Shown: positions 48,993 through 59,017, numbered from the stretch's first letter. The stretch is DNA of 64,000 nucleotides from Rhizobiaceae bacterium (GCA_028281105.1 JANQKQ010000001.1:1-64000); one strand, 5' to 3'. A program made the numbers and translations. Notes: generated from the sequence alone by a model not told the origin.

Positions 48993-49631
48993 TCAACCGG
49001 TCAACCGCTCCACGAAATCCAGAAGACCCGGCCGGCGGTCGCGGCGCAGGCGCTCGGTGGTCACAATGGCGCGCACCTGGTCGAACGCCGTTTGCAGATC
49101 GTTGTTGATGACGACGAAGTCATAGTCCTTCCAGTGGTCGATCTCGGCGCGGGCGTTTTCCAGCCGCCGCTCGATCACCTCGGGCGCGTCCTCGGCTCGC
49201 CGTTCCAGCCGCTGCTTCAGCTCTTCCATCGACGGCGGCAGGATGAACACCGAGACCACGTCGCCACGGGCTTTCTCCATCAGCTGCTCGCCGCCCTGCC
49301 AGTCGATGTCGAACAGCATGTCGGAGCCTCCGGCGAGCGCCTTCTCCACCGGATCGCGCGGCGTACCGTAGAAATTGCCGTGAACGTGCGCCCATTCCAG
49401 CAGCGCGTCGGTTTCGCGCAGGCGATCGAAGTCGCGCTCGGAGATGAAATGATAGTGGGTACCGTCGATCTCGCTGCCGCGCTTGGCCCGGGTGGTCACC
49501 GACACCGAAAGGGTGAGGTTTGTATCCTCGCGGAGCAGCTCGCGCGCGATCGTCGACTTTCCCGCGCCCGACGGCGATGACAGCACCAGCATGAGGCCGC
49601 GCCGCTCGATTTTCATGGCCGTATCGCTCAT
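48993..49631 (-). CDS. gmk: Guanylate kinase
   Basis: Phosphorylates GMP to GDP. The 212 residues contain the P-loop '[17 protein letters not shown]', the GMP-binding stretch '[19 protein letters not shown]' and '[16 protein letters not shown]'. An alternative start five codons later (before 'KIERRG') is possible. It begins 4 bp after the yicC stop and is co-transcribed with it, a common bacterial pair. Confidence 0.96.
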   Translation of the reverse strand: MSDTAMKIERRGLMLVLSSPSGAGKSTIARELLREDTNLTLSVSVTTRAKRGSEIDGTHYHFISERDFDRLRETDALLEWAHVHGNFYGTPRDPVEKALAGGSDMLFDIDWQGGEQLMEKARGDVVSVFILPPSMEELKQRLERRAEDAPEVIERRLENARAEIDHWKDYDFVVINNDLQTAFDQVRAIVTTERLRRDRRPGLLDFVERLTG

Positions 49632-49635
49632 CGCC

Positions 49636-50523
49636 TTATTCCAGGTTCTGAACCTGCTCGCGGAACTGGTCGATGATCACCTTCATCTCCAGCCCGGCCG
49701 TCGTGACCGACACGGCGTTTGATTTCGAGCAGATCGTATTGCATTCGCGGTTGAATTCCTGGGCGAGAAATTCCAGCTTGCGCCCCGCCGGTCCGTCGCC
49801 GTCGATCAGGGTGCGCGCCTGGGCGATGTGGGCGTCGAGACGGTCGAGTTCCTCGCGCAAGTCGGCCTTTGCCGCCAGGATCGCTGCTTCCTGGTGTACG
49901 CGGTCCAGATCGAGACCGGCCGCCCCGTCGCGCAGGCTGGCCACATGCTCGGCCAACCGTTCGCGGATCGCTTCCATCGTGCGCGAGGGATCGTCGCGCA
50001 CCTTGTCCGTCAGCCCCTGCATGTCGGTCAGTTGATCGGCGAGCACCTGTGCGATCGCCGAGCCTTCCTCGCCTCGTGTGCGCTTCAGTTCGGCGAGTGC
50101 CTCTTCCAGGCTGGCGAGCAGCGCACGCTCGCGTTCGGCCGCCTGCCCGGGCGCTTCATCGGCCTCCTTGAGTTCCATGACGCCCTTGATCGCCAGGATC
50201 TGTTCGGCCGCCGGGGGAGGACTGCCCAGCCTGTCGCGCAGCCGTTCGGATGCGGCCAGCACCGCATCCAGGGCTTCTTCGTTGACCGTCGGCACCGAAC
50301 CGGCGCCCAGGCGTTCGAGCTGGAGTGCGATCTGCAGGCTGCCACGGGCGATGTGCCGGGCCGCCGCCTTTCGCACCGCCTGCTCAAGGCTTTCGGTTCC
50401 CGGCGGCAGACGCAGGCGGACATCGAGCCCGCGACCGTTGACGCAGCGCAGTTCCCAGACCCACCTATCGGTGGCCGAGCTTGCCTCGGCGCGGGCGAAT
50501 CCCGTCATGCTTTGCAGCGCCAT
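49636..50523 (-). CDS. YicC/YloC family endoribonuclease
   Basis: A 295-residue cytoplasmic protein starting '[15 protein letters not shown]', the family hallmark, with '[13 protein letters not shown]' and a C-terminal '[20 protein letters not shown]'. YicC of Escherichia coli acts in RNA turnover as an endoribonuclease. It sits between mltG and gmk on the minus strand. Confidence 0.93.
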   Translation of the reverse strand: MALQSMTGFARAEASSATDRWVWELRCVNGRGLDVRLRLPPGTESLEQAVRKAAARHIARGSLQIALQLERLGAGSVPTVNEEALDAVLAASERLRDRLGSPPPAAEQILAIKGVMELKEADEAPGQAAERERALLASLEEALAELKRTRGEEGSAIAQVLADQLTDMQGLTDKVRDDPSRTMEAIRERLAEHVASLRDGAAGLDLDRVHQEAAILAAKADLREELDRLDAHIAQARTLIDGDGPAGRKLEFLAQEFNRECNTICSKSNAVSVTTAGLEMKVIIDQFREQVQNLE

Positions 50524-50564
50524 GTGGTCCGGTTTCCCTCAAACGGCGGCCGAAGCCGGCCGGT

Positions 50565-51782
50565 TCAGTTGGTTTCTGAACTCTCGGCGGCAGCTTCCGC
50601 CGCTGCGGCTTCCGCCTCCTGGCGCATCCGCCGCTGGATTTCGCGCCAGCGGCGCACGTTCTCGTTGTGCTCGGCCAGGGTCTTGGCGAATACGTGACCG
50701 CCGGTCCCGTCGGCGACGAAGAACAAATCCTCGGTGCGCGAGGGATTGGCCACCGCTTCGAGCGCGGCCCGGCCCGGATTGGCGATCGGCCCGGGCGGCA
50801 GGCCGTCGATATGATAGGTGTTGTATTCGGTAGGCTTGTCGATGTCCGATTGGTAGATCGGCCGGTCCTTCGGTTTGCCCTCACCGCCGAACAGGCCGTA
50901 CAGGATGGTCGGGTCGGACTGCAGTTTCATGCCGCGATTGAGCCGGTTGATGAACACCGAGGCCACGCGCGGGCGCTCGTCCGCCTTGCCGGTCTCCTTC
51001 TCCACAATGGAGGCCAGGATCACCATCTCTTCGGGCGTCGATACCGGCAGGCCCGGCACCCGGCGGCTCCATACCTCGTCGAGAAACTTGCGCTGGGCGG
51101 ACTTCATCTGCTCGATTAGCGCGCGGCGCTCCAGCCCGCGCTGAAATGGATAGGTGTCCGGCATCAGGCTGCCCTCGGGCGGAATCTCGTCGGGCATGTC
51201 GCCGACCAGAATCTCGTTCTCGGCGATGCGCTGCATGATCTGGTAGCTGGTCAGGCCCTCGGGCACCGAGACCTTGTGGATCACGCCCTTGCCCTGACGC
51301 AGCGCCTCCATCACGTCGTGCATGCTCATGCCCGGCTGAAAGGCGTACTCGCCGGCCTTCATGCCGGTCTGCGAGCGGTGGGCGATGACGCCGACGCGGA
51401 AGATGAACTCGTTGTCGATGATGCCGCGCGCCTCCAGCAGGGAGGCGATGTCGGCCAGGCTGGAGCCTTCCCGGATCATGATCGTGCGAGCGGTCTGCAG
51501 CGGGCCTTCCTCCAGAAAGCGCTTCTCGCCGAAATACAGCACCGCCGCGGAGAACAACACCGCGAGCACCGTGCTGGAAATGAGGAAGTTGAAGAACACG
51601 ACGAACCGGTTGCGGGCCTGGCGCGAGCGCAGCGGTGGCGGCGCAGCGGCGACCGGTTCCAGCGCCTCGCCGGGCGAGCGCGGGACGAACCTGGGCGACG
51701 TTTCCGGCTGCAACGGCTCGGCCGGCGGTTCTGCCCGCCGCCCGGCCAGGCGCCCAAATGATAGTCTTGGCTTGTCGCTCAC
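50565..51782 (-). CDS. mltG: Endolytic murein transglycosylase MltG
   Basis: Inner-membrane lytic transglycosylase that cuts nascent glycan strands. The protein has a cytoplasmic Pro/Arg-rich head, one membrane helix ('FFNFLISSTVLAVLFSAAVL'), a LysM-like segment and the YceG catalytic domain. The catalytic Glu is in 'ILASIVEKETGKADERP', followed by 'LQSDPTILYGLFG' and 'YNTYHIDGLPPGPIANPG'. The GTG at 51782 is the likely start (405 residues); an upstream start at 51860 cannot be excluded. It lies between fabF and yicC. Confidence 0.92.
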   Translation of the reverse strand: MSDKPRLSFGRLAGRRAEPPAEPLQPETSPRFVPRSPGEALEPVAAAPPPLRSRQARNRFVVFFNFLISSTVLAVLFSAAVLYFGEKRFLEEGPLQTARTIMIREGSSLADIASLLEARGIIDNEFIFRVGVIAHRSQTGMKAGEYAFQPGMSMHDVMEALRQGKGVIHKVSVPEGLTSYQIMQRIAENEILVGDMPDEIPPEGSLMPDTYPFQRGLERRALIEQMKSAQRKFLDEVWSRRVPGLPVSTPEEMVILASIVEKETGKADERPRVASVFINRLNRGMKLQSDPTILYGLFGGEGKPKDRPIYQSDIDKPTEYNTYHIDGLPPGPIANPGRAALEAVANPSRTEDLFFVADGTGGHVFAKTLAEHNENVRRWREIQRRMRQEAEAAAAEAAAESSETN

Positions 51783-51960
51783 GTTGCGTTTTCCCAGTTC
51801 CGCCACCCGAGGTCTGACGCTTTGAGTTCGCACCGCGGTTCGCCCGCGTGTGCCTGGCAAGAAGCCCGACTAGCGATCCCGTCGGACGATTTTATGGCGG
51901 CGGCGGTGTTCGCTAACGCCACGCGGGTCGGTCGACGGCTCAAGCGATTCGCCTAACGAT

Positions 51961-53223
51961 TCAATCGTCAAATCTGCGCAGGATCAAGGATGCGTTGGTG
52001 CCGCCGAACCCGAACGAGTTTGACAGCGCCACGGTGATTTCGCGTTTGCGCGCGCTGTGCGCGACCAGGTCGATCGCGGATTCGCGTTCGGGATTGTCCA
52101 GGTTCAAGGTCGGCGGTGCGATCTGGTCGCGGATCGCAAGCGCCGAGAAGATCGCCTCGACCGCGCCGGCCGCCCCTAGCAGGTGGCCGATCGCCGACTT
52201 GGTCGATGACATCGACGTACCGGAAGCGGCTTCGCCCAGCAGCCGTTCGACCGCGCCCAGTTCGATCGTGTCCGCCATGGTCGAGGTGCCGTGGGCGTTG
52301 ATGTAATCGATCTGGCCGGCCTCGATGCCGGCGCTTTTCATCGCCGCCGTCATACAGCGATAGGCGCCGTCACCGTCCTCGGCGGGTGCGGTGATGTGGA
52401 ACGCGTCGCCCGAAAGGCCGTAGCCGATCACCTCGGCGATGATGTTGGCGTCGCGCGTGCGCGCATGTTCCAGTTCCTCGACCACGACGATGCCGGCGCC
52501 TTCGCCCATCACGAAACCGTCCCGGTCCACGTCGTAGGGCCGCGAGGCCTTCTTCGGCTCGTCGTTGAAATGGGTCGACAGCGCCTTGCAGGCGGCGAAG
52601 CCGGCCATCGACAGGCGGCAGACCGGCGATTCGGTGCCGCCGGCGACCATCACGTCCGCATCGCCCAGCATGATCATGCGGGCCGCGTCGCCGATGGCGT
52701 GCGCGCCTGTGGAGCATGCGGTGACCACCGAGTGGTTTGGGCCTTTGAGCCCGTGGCGGATCGACACCTGGCCCGAGGCCAGGTTGATCAGCCGGCCGGG
52801 AATGAAGAACGGGCTGACGCGGCGCGGCCCGCGGTCGCGCAGTACGTGGGAGGTTTCCTCGATGCCCTGCAGGCCGCCGATGCCGGAGCCGATGAGCACG
52901 CCGGTGGCGTTCTGGTCAGCGTCGGACTGTGGGTGCCATCGGGCATCGTCGAGCGCCTGGTCGGCGGCGGCCATGGCGTAGACGATGAACGGGTCGACCT
53001 TGCGCCGCTCCTTGGGCTCCATCCAATCGTCGGGATTGAAGGTGCCGTCGGAGCCGTCGCCGACGGGAATCTGGCAGGCGATCTTGGCGGCGATGTCCTC
53101 GACCTCGAAGTCGGTCACCCGTTCGGCCGCATTGCGGCCTTCGAGCAGGCGGGACCAGGTTACTTCGCTGCCGCAGCCCAGCGGCGAGACCATGCCCGTT
53201 CCGGTAATGACAGCCCGTCTCAT
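51961..53223 (-). CDS. fabF: Beta-ketoacyl-ACP synthase II
   Basis: Elongates fatty acids by condensing malonyl-ACP with acyl-ACP. The 420 residues contain the full Cys-His-His triad: 'VVTACSTGAHAIGDAA', 'NAHGTSTMADTIE' and 'STKSAIGHLLGAAGAVE'. The ATG at 53223 is preferred over the TTG one codon upstream. It follows acpP on the same strand with a 191-bp gap. Confidence 0.96.
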   Translation of the reverse strand: MRRAVITGTGMVSPLGCGSEVTWSRLLEGRNAAERVTDFEVEDIAAKIACQIPVGDGSDGTFNPDDWMEPKERRKVDPFIVYAMAAADQALDDARWHPQSDADQNATGVLIGSGIGGLQGIEETSHVLRDRGPRRVSPFFIPGRLINLASGQVSIRHGLKGPNHSVVTACSTGAHAIGDAARMIMLGDADVMVAGGTESPVCRLSMAGFAACKALSTHFNDEPKKASRPYDVDRDGFVMGEGAGIVVVEELEHARTRDANIIAEVIGYGLSGDAFHITAPAEDGDGAYRCMTAAMKSAGIEAGQIDYINAHGTSTMADTIELGAVERLLGEAASGTSMSSTKSAIGHLLGAAGAVEAIFSALAIRDQIAPPTLNLDNPERESAIDLVAHSARKREITVALSNSFGFGGTNASLILRRFDD

Positions 53224-53414
53224 CAATCAGCTCAACCAATCCATTCGATCCGCCGCAAGGAGAACAGGCGGCCCAACGACCGCCCGTACCAACCGTTCGC
53301 CAAAGAGGTGCAGATCTTTGAAAGATGCAAGTCGCTTGTGCTCAAGCGCCGCGCGGTCGTTGTTCGGCGTTGCCGTCGACCGTCAGCTAGCAGCAAACGT
53401 CAGACGCGCTCAAG

Positions 53415-53651
53415 CTAGGCGGTCGCCTTTTCAACAAATTGGACGGCATCGCCAACCGTCTGAATCGTCTCGGCGGCATCGTCGGGAATTTCGACACCGA
53501 ACTCTTCCTCGAACGCCATGACCAGTTCGACATTGTCCAGGGAATCCGCGCCCAAATCGTCGATAAAGCTGGCTTTTTCGGTAACTTTGTCGGCGTCGAC
53601 ATCGAGATGCTCGACTACGATTTTCTTAATGCGTTCAGCGATATCGCTCAT
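53415..53651 (-). CDS. acpP: Acyl carrier protein
   Basis: A 78-residue acidic four-helix carrier of growing fatty acids. The 4'-phosphopantetheine site is Ser37 in '[18 protein letters not shown]'. The ATG at 53651 is preceded by GAGGG at good spacing; the longer reading upstream is not credible. It sits between fabG and fabF, with a 389-bp gene-free stretch upstream containing strong inverted repeats. Confidence 0.98.
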   Translation of the reverse strand: MSDIAERIKKIVVEHLDVDADKVTEKASFIDDLGADSLDNVELVMAFEEEFGVEIPDDAAETIQTVGDAVQFVEKATA

Positions 53652-53778
53652 TTCGCGACCCTCAACTAGTGGTTTGATCGGCGGGCAGGCGGCCGGCCCG
53701 CGATATTTTTGAATGTGCTCGAACCAGGATCGGCGACGAGTTCCGCCCCACATTCCCAATCCGACTCGGCGAGAAAAT

Positions 53779-53835
53779 CCGGAAGCTGCTTTCCTGAAGG
53801 CCTTTTGGAAAGCCAAACGCAACAGCCGCTTCCGG
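53779..53835 (-). promoter_or_regulatory. Nested inverted repeats upstream of acpP
   Basis: The outer arms CCGGAAGC (53779-53786) and GCTTCCGG (53828-53835) enclose GCTTTCC (53788-53794) and GGAAAGC (53807-53813), with the palindrome AAGGCCTT in the innermost loop. All arms are perfectly complementary. It lies 128-184 bp before the acpP start and could fold in the leader RNA or bind a protein. The function is unknown. Confidence 0.5.
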
Positions 53836-53951
53836 AATTCGCGCGCTGCCTATCATATTTTTTTGGGCAGTGCCAGAGGAATGATCGGCCCGTTCCAACG
53901 CTCGCAATAACTCCATTCATGTCAGTCGGGCGCGCCATTTTTTATTTGTCT

Positions 53952-54030
53952 GCTCCAGCCCGCTCCCCCTCCCAGCCACCCCACGGCAGTATCCTTTAAG
54001 GGGTGGCTGGGAGGGGGAGCGGGCTGGAGC
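53952..54030. repeat. 79-bp palindromic element A (31-bp perfect arms) after fabG
   Basis: The left arm 53952-53982 and right arm 54000-54030 are perfectly complementary over 31 bp, with a 17-nt loop. The loop read on the minus strand (TTAAAGGATACTGCCGT) matches the loop of element B (55794-55872) at 14 of 17 positions. It begins 10 bp after the fabG stop. No T-run follows, so an ordinary terminator is not clear. Confidence 0.85.
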
Positions 54031-54040
54031 CGAGCAAGAT

Positions 54041-54778
54041 TCAGATCATCGCCATGCCGCCGTTGACGTGCACGGTCTGGCCGGTGATGTAGCCGGCCTC
54101 GTCGCTCGCCAGGAAGGCGGCGGCGGTGGCGATGTCGTCGCCGGTCCCCATCTTCTTCATCGGGATCGCGGCCATGATCGCGTCTCGCTGTTTTTCGTTG
54201 AGCTTGTCGGTCATGGCCGAGGCGATGAAGCCCGGAGCGATGCAGTTTACGGTGACGCTGCGGGTGGCGATCTCCTGGGCCAGCGATTTGGAGAAGCCGA
54301 TGATGCCGGCCTTGGTGGCGCAATAGTTGGCCTGGCCGGGATTGCCGGTGACGCCGACGATCGAGGTGATGTTGATGATGCGCCCGCCCTTGCGCCGCAT
54401 CATCGGATAGGCGATGGCGCGGGTGAGCCGGAAGACGGCGGACAGATTGACCTCCAGCACATCGTCCCAATCCTCATCCGACATGCGCACGAACAGGCCG
54501 TCTCTGGTGATGCCGGCATTGTTCACAAGGATATCGACCCCTTCCAGCTCCGCCTCGGCCTTCTCGCCCAACGCCTTGACCGCCTCGCGGTCCGACAGGT
54601 TGGCGGGAAAGACGCTGACCCGGTCGCCCAGGTCGCCGGCGAGTTCGGCGAGCTTGGCCTCGCGGGTGCCGTGGATGCCCACATGGGCGCCGCGCGCGTG
54701 CAACGTCCTGGCGATCGCCTCGCCGATGCCGCCGCTGGCGCCGGTCACCAGCGCCTTCTTTCCGCTCAAATCGAACAT
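54041..54778 (-). CDS. fabG: 3-oxoacyl-ACP reductase
   Basis: NADPH-dependent reductase of fatty-acid elongation. The 245 residues show 'ALVTGASGGIGEAIA', 'NNAGITRDGL', the Ser of 'IINITSIVGVTGNPGQ', Tyr-x3-Lys in 'NYCATKAGIIGFSK' and the FabG ending 'GQTVHVNGGMAMI'. The ATG follows AAGGAG. It lies between fabD (37 bp upstream) and acpP. Confidence 0.96.
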   Translation of the reverse strand: MFDLSGKKALVTGASGGIGEAIARTLHARGAHVGIHGTREAKLAELAGDLGDRVSVFPANLSDREAVKALGEKAEAELEGVDILVNNAGITRDGLFVRMSDEDWDDVLEVNLSAVFRLTRAIAYPMMRRKGGRIINITSIVGVTGNPGQANYCATKAGIIGFSKSLAQEIATRSVTVNCIAPGFIASAMTDKLNEKQRDAIMAAIPMKKMGTGDDIATAAAFLASDEAGYITGQTVHVNGGMAMI

Positions 54779-54815
54779 GAACTGCTCCTTGAAGATAGGC
54801 AGGGCGACTTTCGGG

Positions 54816-55757
54816 TCACCCGAGAATTCCCAGCGCTGCCTCGATGTCGGCCGGCGTACCGACCGGTACGCCTTTGATGTCGCGGGCGATGCGGCGCGCC
54901 AGGCCGGTCAGCACCTTGCCGGATCCCGCCTCGACCGCCGTGGTCACGCCATTGGCGGCCATGAATTCTACACTGTCGCGCCAGCGCACCCGGCCGGTCA
55001 CCTGCTCGACCAGGCGGGTCCTGATCTCCTGCGGGTCGTCGATCGGGGTGGCGAGAACGTTGGCGATCAGCGGCACCGCCGGCTTGCGAATCTCCACCTC
55101 GGCCAGCGCCTCGCGCATGGCGGCGGCGGCGGGCTGCATCAGCTGTGAATGGAACGGCGCGGATACCGGCAGCGCCACGGCGCGGCGCGCGCCTTTTTCG
55201 CCGGCGAGCTCGGTGGCCTTCTCCACCTGCGCCTTGGAGCCGGAAATGACCAACTGCCCGCCGCCATTGTCATTGGCGATCTGGCACACGCCACCTTCCG
55301 CCGCCTGCGCGCAGATTGCCTCCACATCGGCTTCCTCCAGGCCGATGATGGCGGCCATGGCGCCTTGCCCGACCGGAACGGCCGCCTGCATGGCGTTGCC
55401 GCGGATGCGCAGAAGCCTCGCCGTATCGGCGAGCGAGATCGCCCCGGCCGCGCACAGCGCCGAATACTCGCCCAGCGAATGGCCGGCGACGAAAGCGGCG
55501 CGGCTCGTCAGGTCGAAGCCGCTGGCCGCGAGTGCGCGGGTGGCGGCGATGGAAACCGCCATCAGCGCCGGCTGGGCGTTGGCGGTCAGTGTCAGCGTCT
55601 CTTCCGGCCCGTCGCGCATGATCGCGGAAAGGCTTTCGCCGAGCGCTTCGTCGACTTCGTCGAAGACGGCTCGAGCCTCGGCAAACGCCTGCGCCAGGTC
55701 CTGGCCCATGCCTACGGCCTGGCTGCCCTGGCCGGGGAAGGTGACAGCTATTGTCAT
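54816..55757 (-). CDS. fabD: Malonyl-CoA--ACP transacylase
   Basis: Loads malonyl groups on to acyl carrier protein. The 313 residues begin 'VTFPGQGSQAVGMG', carry the nucleophile in 'VAGHSLGEYSAL', and have 'VSAPFHSQLM' with the catalytic His. The ATG at 55757 starts directly at the conserved N-terminus; the longer reading comes from the palindromic repeat upstream. It is first in the leftward fabD-fabG-acpP-fabF series. Confidence 0.96.
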   Translation of the reverse strand: MTIAVTFPGQGSQAVGMGQDLAQAFAEARAVFDEVDEALGESLSAIMRDGPEETLTLTANAQPALMAVSIAATRALAASGFDLTSRAAFVAGHSLGEYSALCAAGAISLADTARLLRIRGNAMQAAVPVGQGAMAAIIGLEEADVEAICAQAAEGGVCQIANDNGGGQLVISGSKAQVEKATELAGEKGARRAVALPVSAPFHSQLMQPAAAAMREALAEVEIRKPAVPLIANVLATPIDDPQEIRTRLVEQVTGRVRWRDSVEFMAANGVTTAVEAGSGKVLTGLARRIARDIKGVPVGTPADIEAALGILG

Positions 55758-55793
55758 GATTTTCAGCCCTCGATATTCCGCTATGGCGGAATC

Positions 55794-55872
55794 GGCACCA
55801 GCCCGCTGCCCCACCCAGCCACCCCTCAAGGATACTGCCGTGGGTGGCAGGGTGGGGCAGCGGGCTGGTGCC
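55794..55872. repeat. 79-bp palindromic element B before fabD
   Basis: The arms 55794-55824 and 55842-55872 are complementary over 31 bp with one mismatch, around a 17-nt loop (CTCAAGGATACTGCCGT). It is the same family as element A at 53952-54030 but inverted relative to it. Their arms differ at several positions, with matching changes on the other arm. It ends 37 bp before the fabD start codon, so it would be in the fabD leader if transcription starts near 55885. Confidence 0.85.
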
Positions 55873-55889
55873 GTCTGAACAGTCGATGA

Positions 55890-56483
<594 letters not shown>

Positions 56484-56497
56484 CGGTTTTCCAATCC

Positions 56498-56517
56498 GGG
56501 CCGGCTCGGGCCGGCCC
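56498..56517 (+). promoter_or_regulatory. GC hairpin between glnB and glnA
   Basis: GGGCCGG (56498-56504) and CCGGCCC (56511-56517) can pair around a 6-nt loop. There is no T-run after it, so it may stabilise or process the glnB-glnA transcript rather than end it. Confidence 0.35.
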
Positions 56518-56555
56518 ACGCCTAAACATCAAACAGACGATCAAGGACAAATCCC

Positions 56556-57965
56556 ATGAGCACGGCAAGCGACATTCTCAAGAAGATCAAGGACGAGGAC
56601 ATCAAGTTCGTCGATCTGCGCTTCACCGATCCGCGCGGCAAGATGCAGCACGTCACCATGGACTCACGCGAGGTCGACGAAGACATATTCGCCGACGGCG
56701 TCATGTTCGACGGCTCGTCGATCGCTGGCTGGAAGGCGATCAACGAAAGCGACATGAACCTGATGCTGGATCCCGAATCCGCGCATGTGGACCCGTTCTT
56801 CGCCCATCCGACGATGGCGATCTTCTGCGACGTGCTCGATCCGACCACCGGCGAGCACTACAACCGCGACCCGCGCGGCATCGCGCGCAAGGCGGAAGCC
56901 TATCTGAACTCCACCGGCATCGGCGATACGGTCTTCGTCGGCCCGGAAGCGGAGTTCTTCGTGTTCGACGACGTGCGCTTCGCCGCCGATCCGTACAACA
57001 CGTCCTTCAAGCTTGACTGCGACGAACTGCCGACCAACACCGACGCCGAGTACGAAGCCGGCAATATGGGCCACCGTCCGCGCACCAAGGGCGGCTACTT
57101 CCCGGTCCCGCCGGTCGATTCCGGCCAGGACTATCGCTCGGAGATGCTCGCGGTGATGGCCGAGATGGGCGTCGAGACCGAAAAACACCACCACGAGGTG
57201 GGTGCCGCTCAGCATGAGCTCGGCATCAAGTTCGACACCCTGCTGCGCAACGCCGACAAGCTGCAGATCTACAAATACGCCGTGCACCAGGTCGCCCACG
57301 CCTACGGCAAAACGGCCACCTTCATGCCCAAGCCGGTCTATGGCGACAACGGCACCGGCATGCATGTGCACCAGTCGATCTGGAAAGGCGGCAAGCCGGT
57401 GTTCGCCGGCAACGAATATGCCGGCCTGTCGGAGACCTGCCTGTATTATATCGGCGGCGTCATCAAGCACGCCAAGGCGCTCAACGCGTTCACCAACCCG
57501 TCGACGAACTCCTATAAACGCCTGGTGCCGGGCTACGAGGCGCCGGTGCTGCTGGCGTACTCTTCGCGCAACCGCTCGGCCTCGTGCCGCATCCCGTTCG
57601 GCTCGTCGCCGAAGTCGAAGCGGGTCGAAGTGCGCTTCCCCGACCCGATGGCCAACCCGTATCTGGCGTTCGCGTCGATGCTCATGGCCGGGCTCGACGG
57701 CATCCGCAACAAGATCCATCCCGGCGACGCCATGGACAAGGACCTGTACGACCTGCCGCCCAGCCAGTTGAAGCGCGTGCCCACCGTATGCGGCAGCCTG
57801 CGCGAGGCGTGCGACGCGCTTGTCAAGGACCACAAGTTCCTGCTGGAAGGCGGCGTGTTCGACAAGGACCAGATCGACGCCTACATCGAACTGAAGATGG
57901 AAGAGGTGATCCGCTTCGAGCACACGCCTCATCCGGTCGAGTTCGACATGTACTACAGCGCTTGA
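56556..57965 (+). CDS. glnA: Glutamine synthetase type I
   Basis: Dodecameric enzyme joining ammonia to glutamate. The 469 residues contain '[18 protein letters not shown]', '[12 protein letters not shown]', the ATP-binding '[16 protein letters not shown]', '[17 protein letters not shown]' and the adenylylation site Tyr398 in '[10 protein letters not shown]'. It is therefore a GlnE-controllable GSI-beta enzyme. It is transcribed with glnB. Confidence 0.98.
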   Translation: MSTASDILKKIKDEDIKFVDLRFTDPRGKMQHVTMDSREVDEDIFADGVMFDGSSIAGWKAINESDMNLMLDPESAHVDPFFAHPTMAIFCDVLDPTTGEHYNRDPRGIARKAEAYLNSTGIGDTVFVGPEAEFFVFDDVRFAADPYNTSFKLDCDELPTNTDAEYEAGNMGHRPRTKGGYFPVPPVDSGQDYRSEMLAVMAEMGVETEKHHHEVGAAQHELGIKFDTLLRNADKLQIYKYAVHQVAHAYGKTATFMPKPVYGDNGTGMHVHQSIWKGGKPVFAGNEYAGLSETCLYYIGGVIKHAKALNAFTNPSTNSYKRLVPGYEAPVLLAYSSRNRSASCRIPFGSSPKSKRVEVRFPDPMANPYLAFASMLMAGLDGIRNKIHPGDAMDKDLYDLPPSQLKRVPTVCGSLREACDALVKDHKFLLEGGVFDKDQIDAYIELKMEEVIRFEHTPHPVEFDMYYSA

Positions 57966-57993
57966 TCTGGGTGTTGTTTCACCCCGCCCCTAA

Positions 57994-58015
57994 CCCCTCC
58001 CCACAAGGGGTGGGG
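57994..58015. repeat. Short GC hairpin after glnA
   Basis: CCCCTCCCC and GGGGTGGGG flank a 4-nt loop with one central mismatch, 29 bp after the glnA stop. It may serve as a 3' end structure. It lies directly beside the double-hairpin repeat at 58043-58140. Confidence 0.45.
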
Positions 58016-58042
58016 GACTTGGGCGGTGCCATCTTTCCGCAG

Positions 58043-58140
58043 CGTCATCCTTGGGCTTGTCCCAAGGATCCAAACACCTCCCCACCGCCGACACCTATCG
58101 GCAACGCGGTTAGATCCTCGCCACAAGGGCGAGGATGACG
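58043..58140. repeat. Double-hairpin palindromic intergenic repeat, copy 2
   Basis: Same family as 21341-21427. The left hairpin is TCCTTGGG-cttgt-CCCAAGGA (58048-58068); relative to copy 1 a C-G pair is replaced by T-A on both sides. The right hairpin ATCCTCGCC/GGCGAGGAT is identical to copy 1, but the spacer between the hairpins differs in length and sequence. It fills most of the 257-bp gap between glnA and the oxygenase gene. Confidence 0.75.
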
Positions 58141-58222
58141 TGGTGAGATTTGGTCGCGAAGTTGCCGCGCGACTTTTCCTTCCCTTGTAGGAGGCAATGA
58201 GAGTGGGGGCCAAGGGGTCACC

Positions 58223-59011
58223 TCACCCCGTCCGCCCGTAGAACCCCAACCGCTCCTCGTCCGAGAACATCCGGCCCGGCTGCTCGTAATAGGACAGCAC
58301 GGCAATGATCCGGTCTCGCTCGCCCTCGACCGGGGTCACCCGGTGGGCGGTGTTCTTGCCCTTGAACACGTTGAGGGTGCCGGCCGCGATCTGGAGCGTT
58401 CGTTTTTCCGGGTCATCGCCGGTCAGAAGCCGCGCCACGCCGTCATAGTTGGGGTCGGCGTCGGTGCGCAGATCGGACCGGTACTCGAATTCGCCACCGG
58501 CATCGGGCGCCTGCAGCAGCAGGGTGGTGGTGAACTCCGAGCGATCGAAATGCCAGTTGAGCGCCTCGCCATGGCGGTAGGCCAATACATTGGCCCCGGC
58601 CAGTTCGTCGGCCATCGTGTGCAGCTCGGCCATCTCCATGGTCTGCGCCAGGAACTGCGCGAACGGCGGCCATTCATATAGAAGCATGACCACGAAGCCG
58701 GCCATCTGATCGCCGCAGATGGTGTGGTTGGTGGTTCGCTGCGGGGCCAGCGCAGGGTGATCGGCCGCCAGGCCGTCGATCGACTTCTTGAAGTAGATAT
58801 TGTGCTCGCGTGAGTGGGTGAACGAGTTGGCCGTCAGCACCGGGGCGACTTCGCCGACCGCCCGCGCGCATCCCGCCGACGTCAGGAATCCCTCCAGATT
58901 GAACATGCCCGTTTGCGCCAGGTCGCGACGGCAGCGCTCGACCAGCGAGCGCCCGGCGTCGCTGTCGAGCCGGTCGATCGGATAGCGGGTGAGATGGAGA
59001 AATTCGTCCAT
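58223..59011 (-). CDS. 2-oxoglutarate/Fe(II) oxygenase-like protein (HalD/BesD-related)
   Basis: A 262-residue protein with a cupin-type iron site: His154-x-Asp156 in 'LNWHFDRSEFTTTLLLQ', a distal His223 in 'KGKNTAHRVTP', and Arg232/234 placed to hold 2-oxoglutarate. The 'TLLLQAPDAGGEFEY' context recalls the BesD/HalD amino-acid halogenase group, but halogenases have Gly in place of the Asp, so a hydroxylase is expected here. The substrate is unknown, perhaps a free amino acid. It starts 6 bp after the thiazoline-hydrolase-family gene, in one operon. Confidence 0.75.
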   Translation of the reverse strand: MDEFLHLTRYPIDRLDSDAGRSLVERCRRDLAQTGMFNLEGFLTSAGCARAVGEVAPVLTANSFTHSREHNIYFKKSIDGLAADHPALAPQRTTNHTICGDQMAGFVVMLLYEWPPFAQFLAQTMEMAELHTMADELAGANVLAYRHGEALNWHFDRSEFTTTLLLQAPDAGGEFEYRSDLRTDADPNYDGVARLLTGDDPEKRTLQIAAGTLNVFKGKNTAHRVTPVEGERDRIIAVLSYYEQPGRMFSDEERLGFYGRTG

Positions 59012-59017
59012 GGTGGC

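Larger units (their letters stand above)
53652..54040. other. Gene-free region upstream of acpP, downstream of fabG
   Basis: This 389-bp stretch separates acpP from fabG (both leftward) and contains two structured pieces described separately: nested inverted repeats at 53779-53835 and a 79-bp palindromic element at 53952-54030. The acpP promoter should be here. AT-rich patches at 53701-53712 and 53855-53870 are candidates for -10 regions, but no pair is convincing. Confidence 0.5.

Noticed and set aside
53952-55872. The two 79-bp palindromes considered as terminal repeats of an insertion sequence containing fabG-fabD
   Set aside because: No transposase lies between them and fabG-fabD is in its usual chromosomal order, so a composite mobile element is unlikely.
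56664-57932. A 422-codon open frame on the minus strand opposite glnA
   Set aside because: It is a mirror of the codon pattern of glnA in a high-GC genome; its translation resembles no family and glnA is certain.
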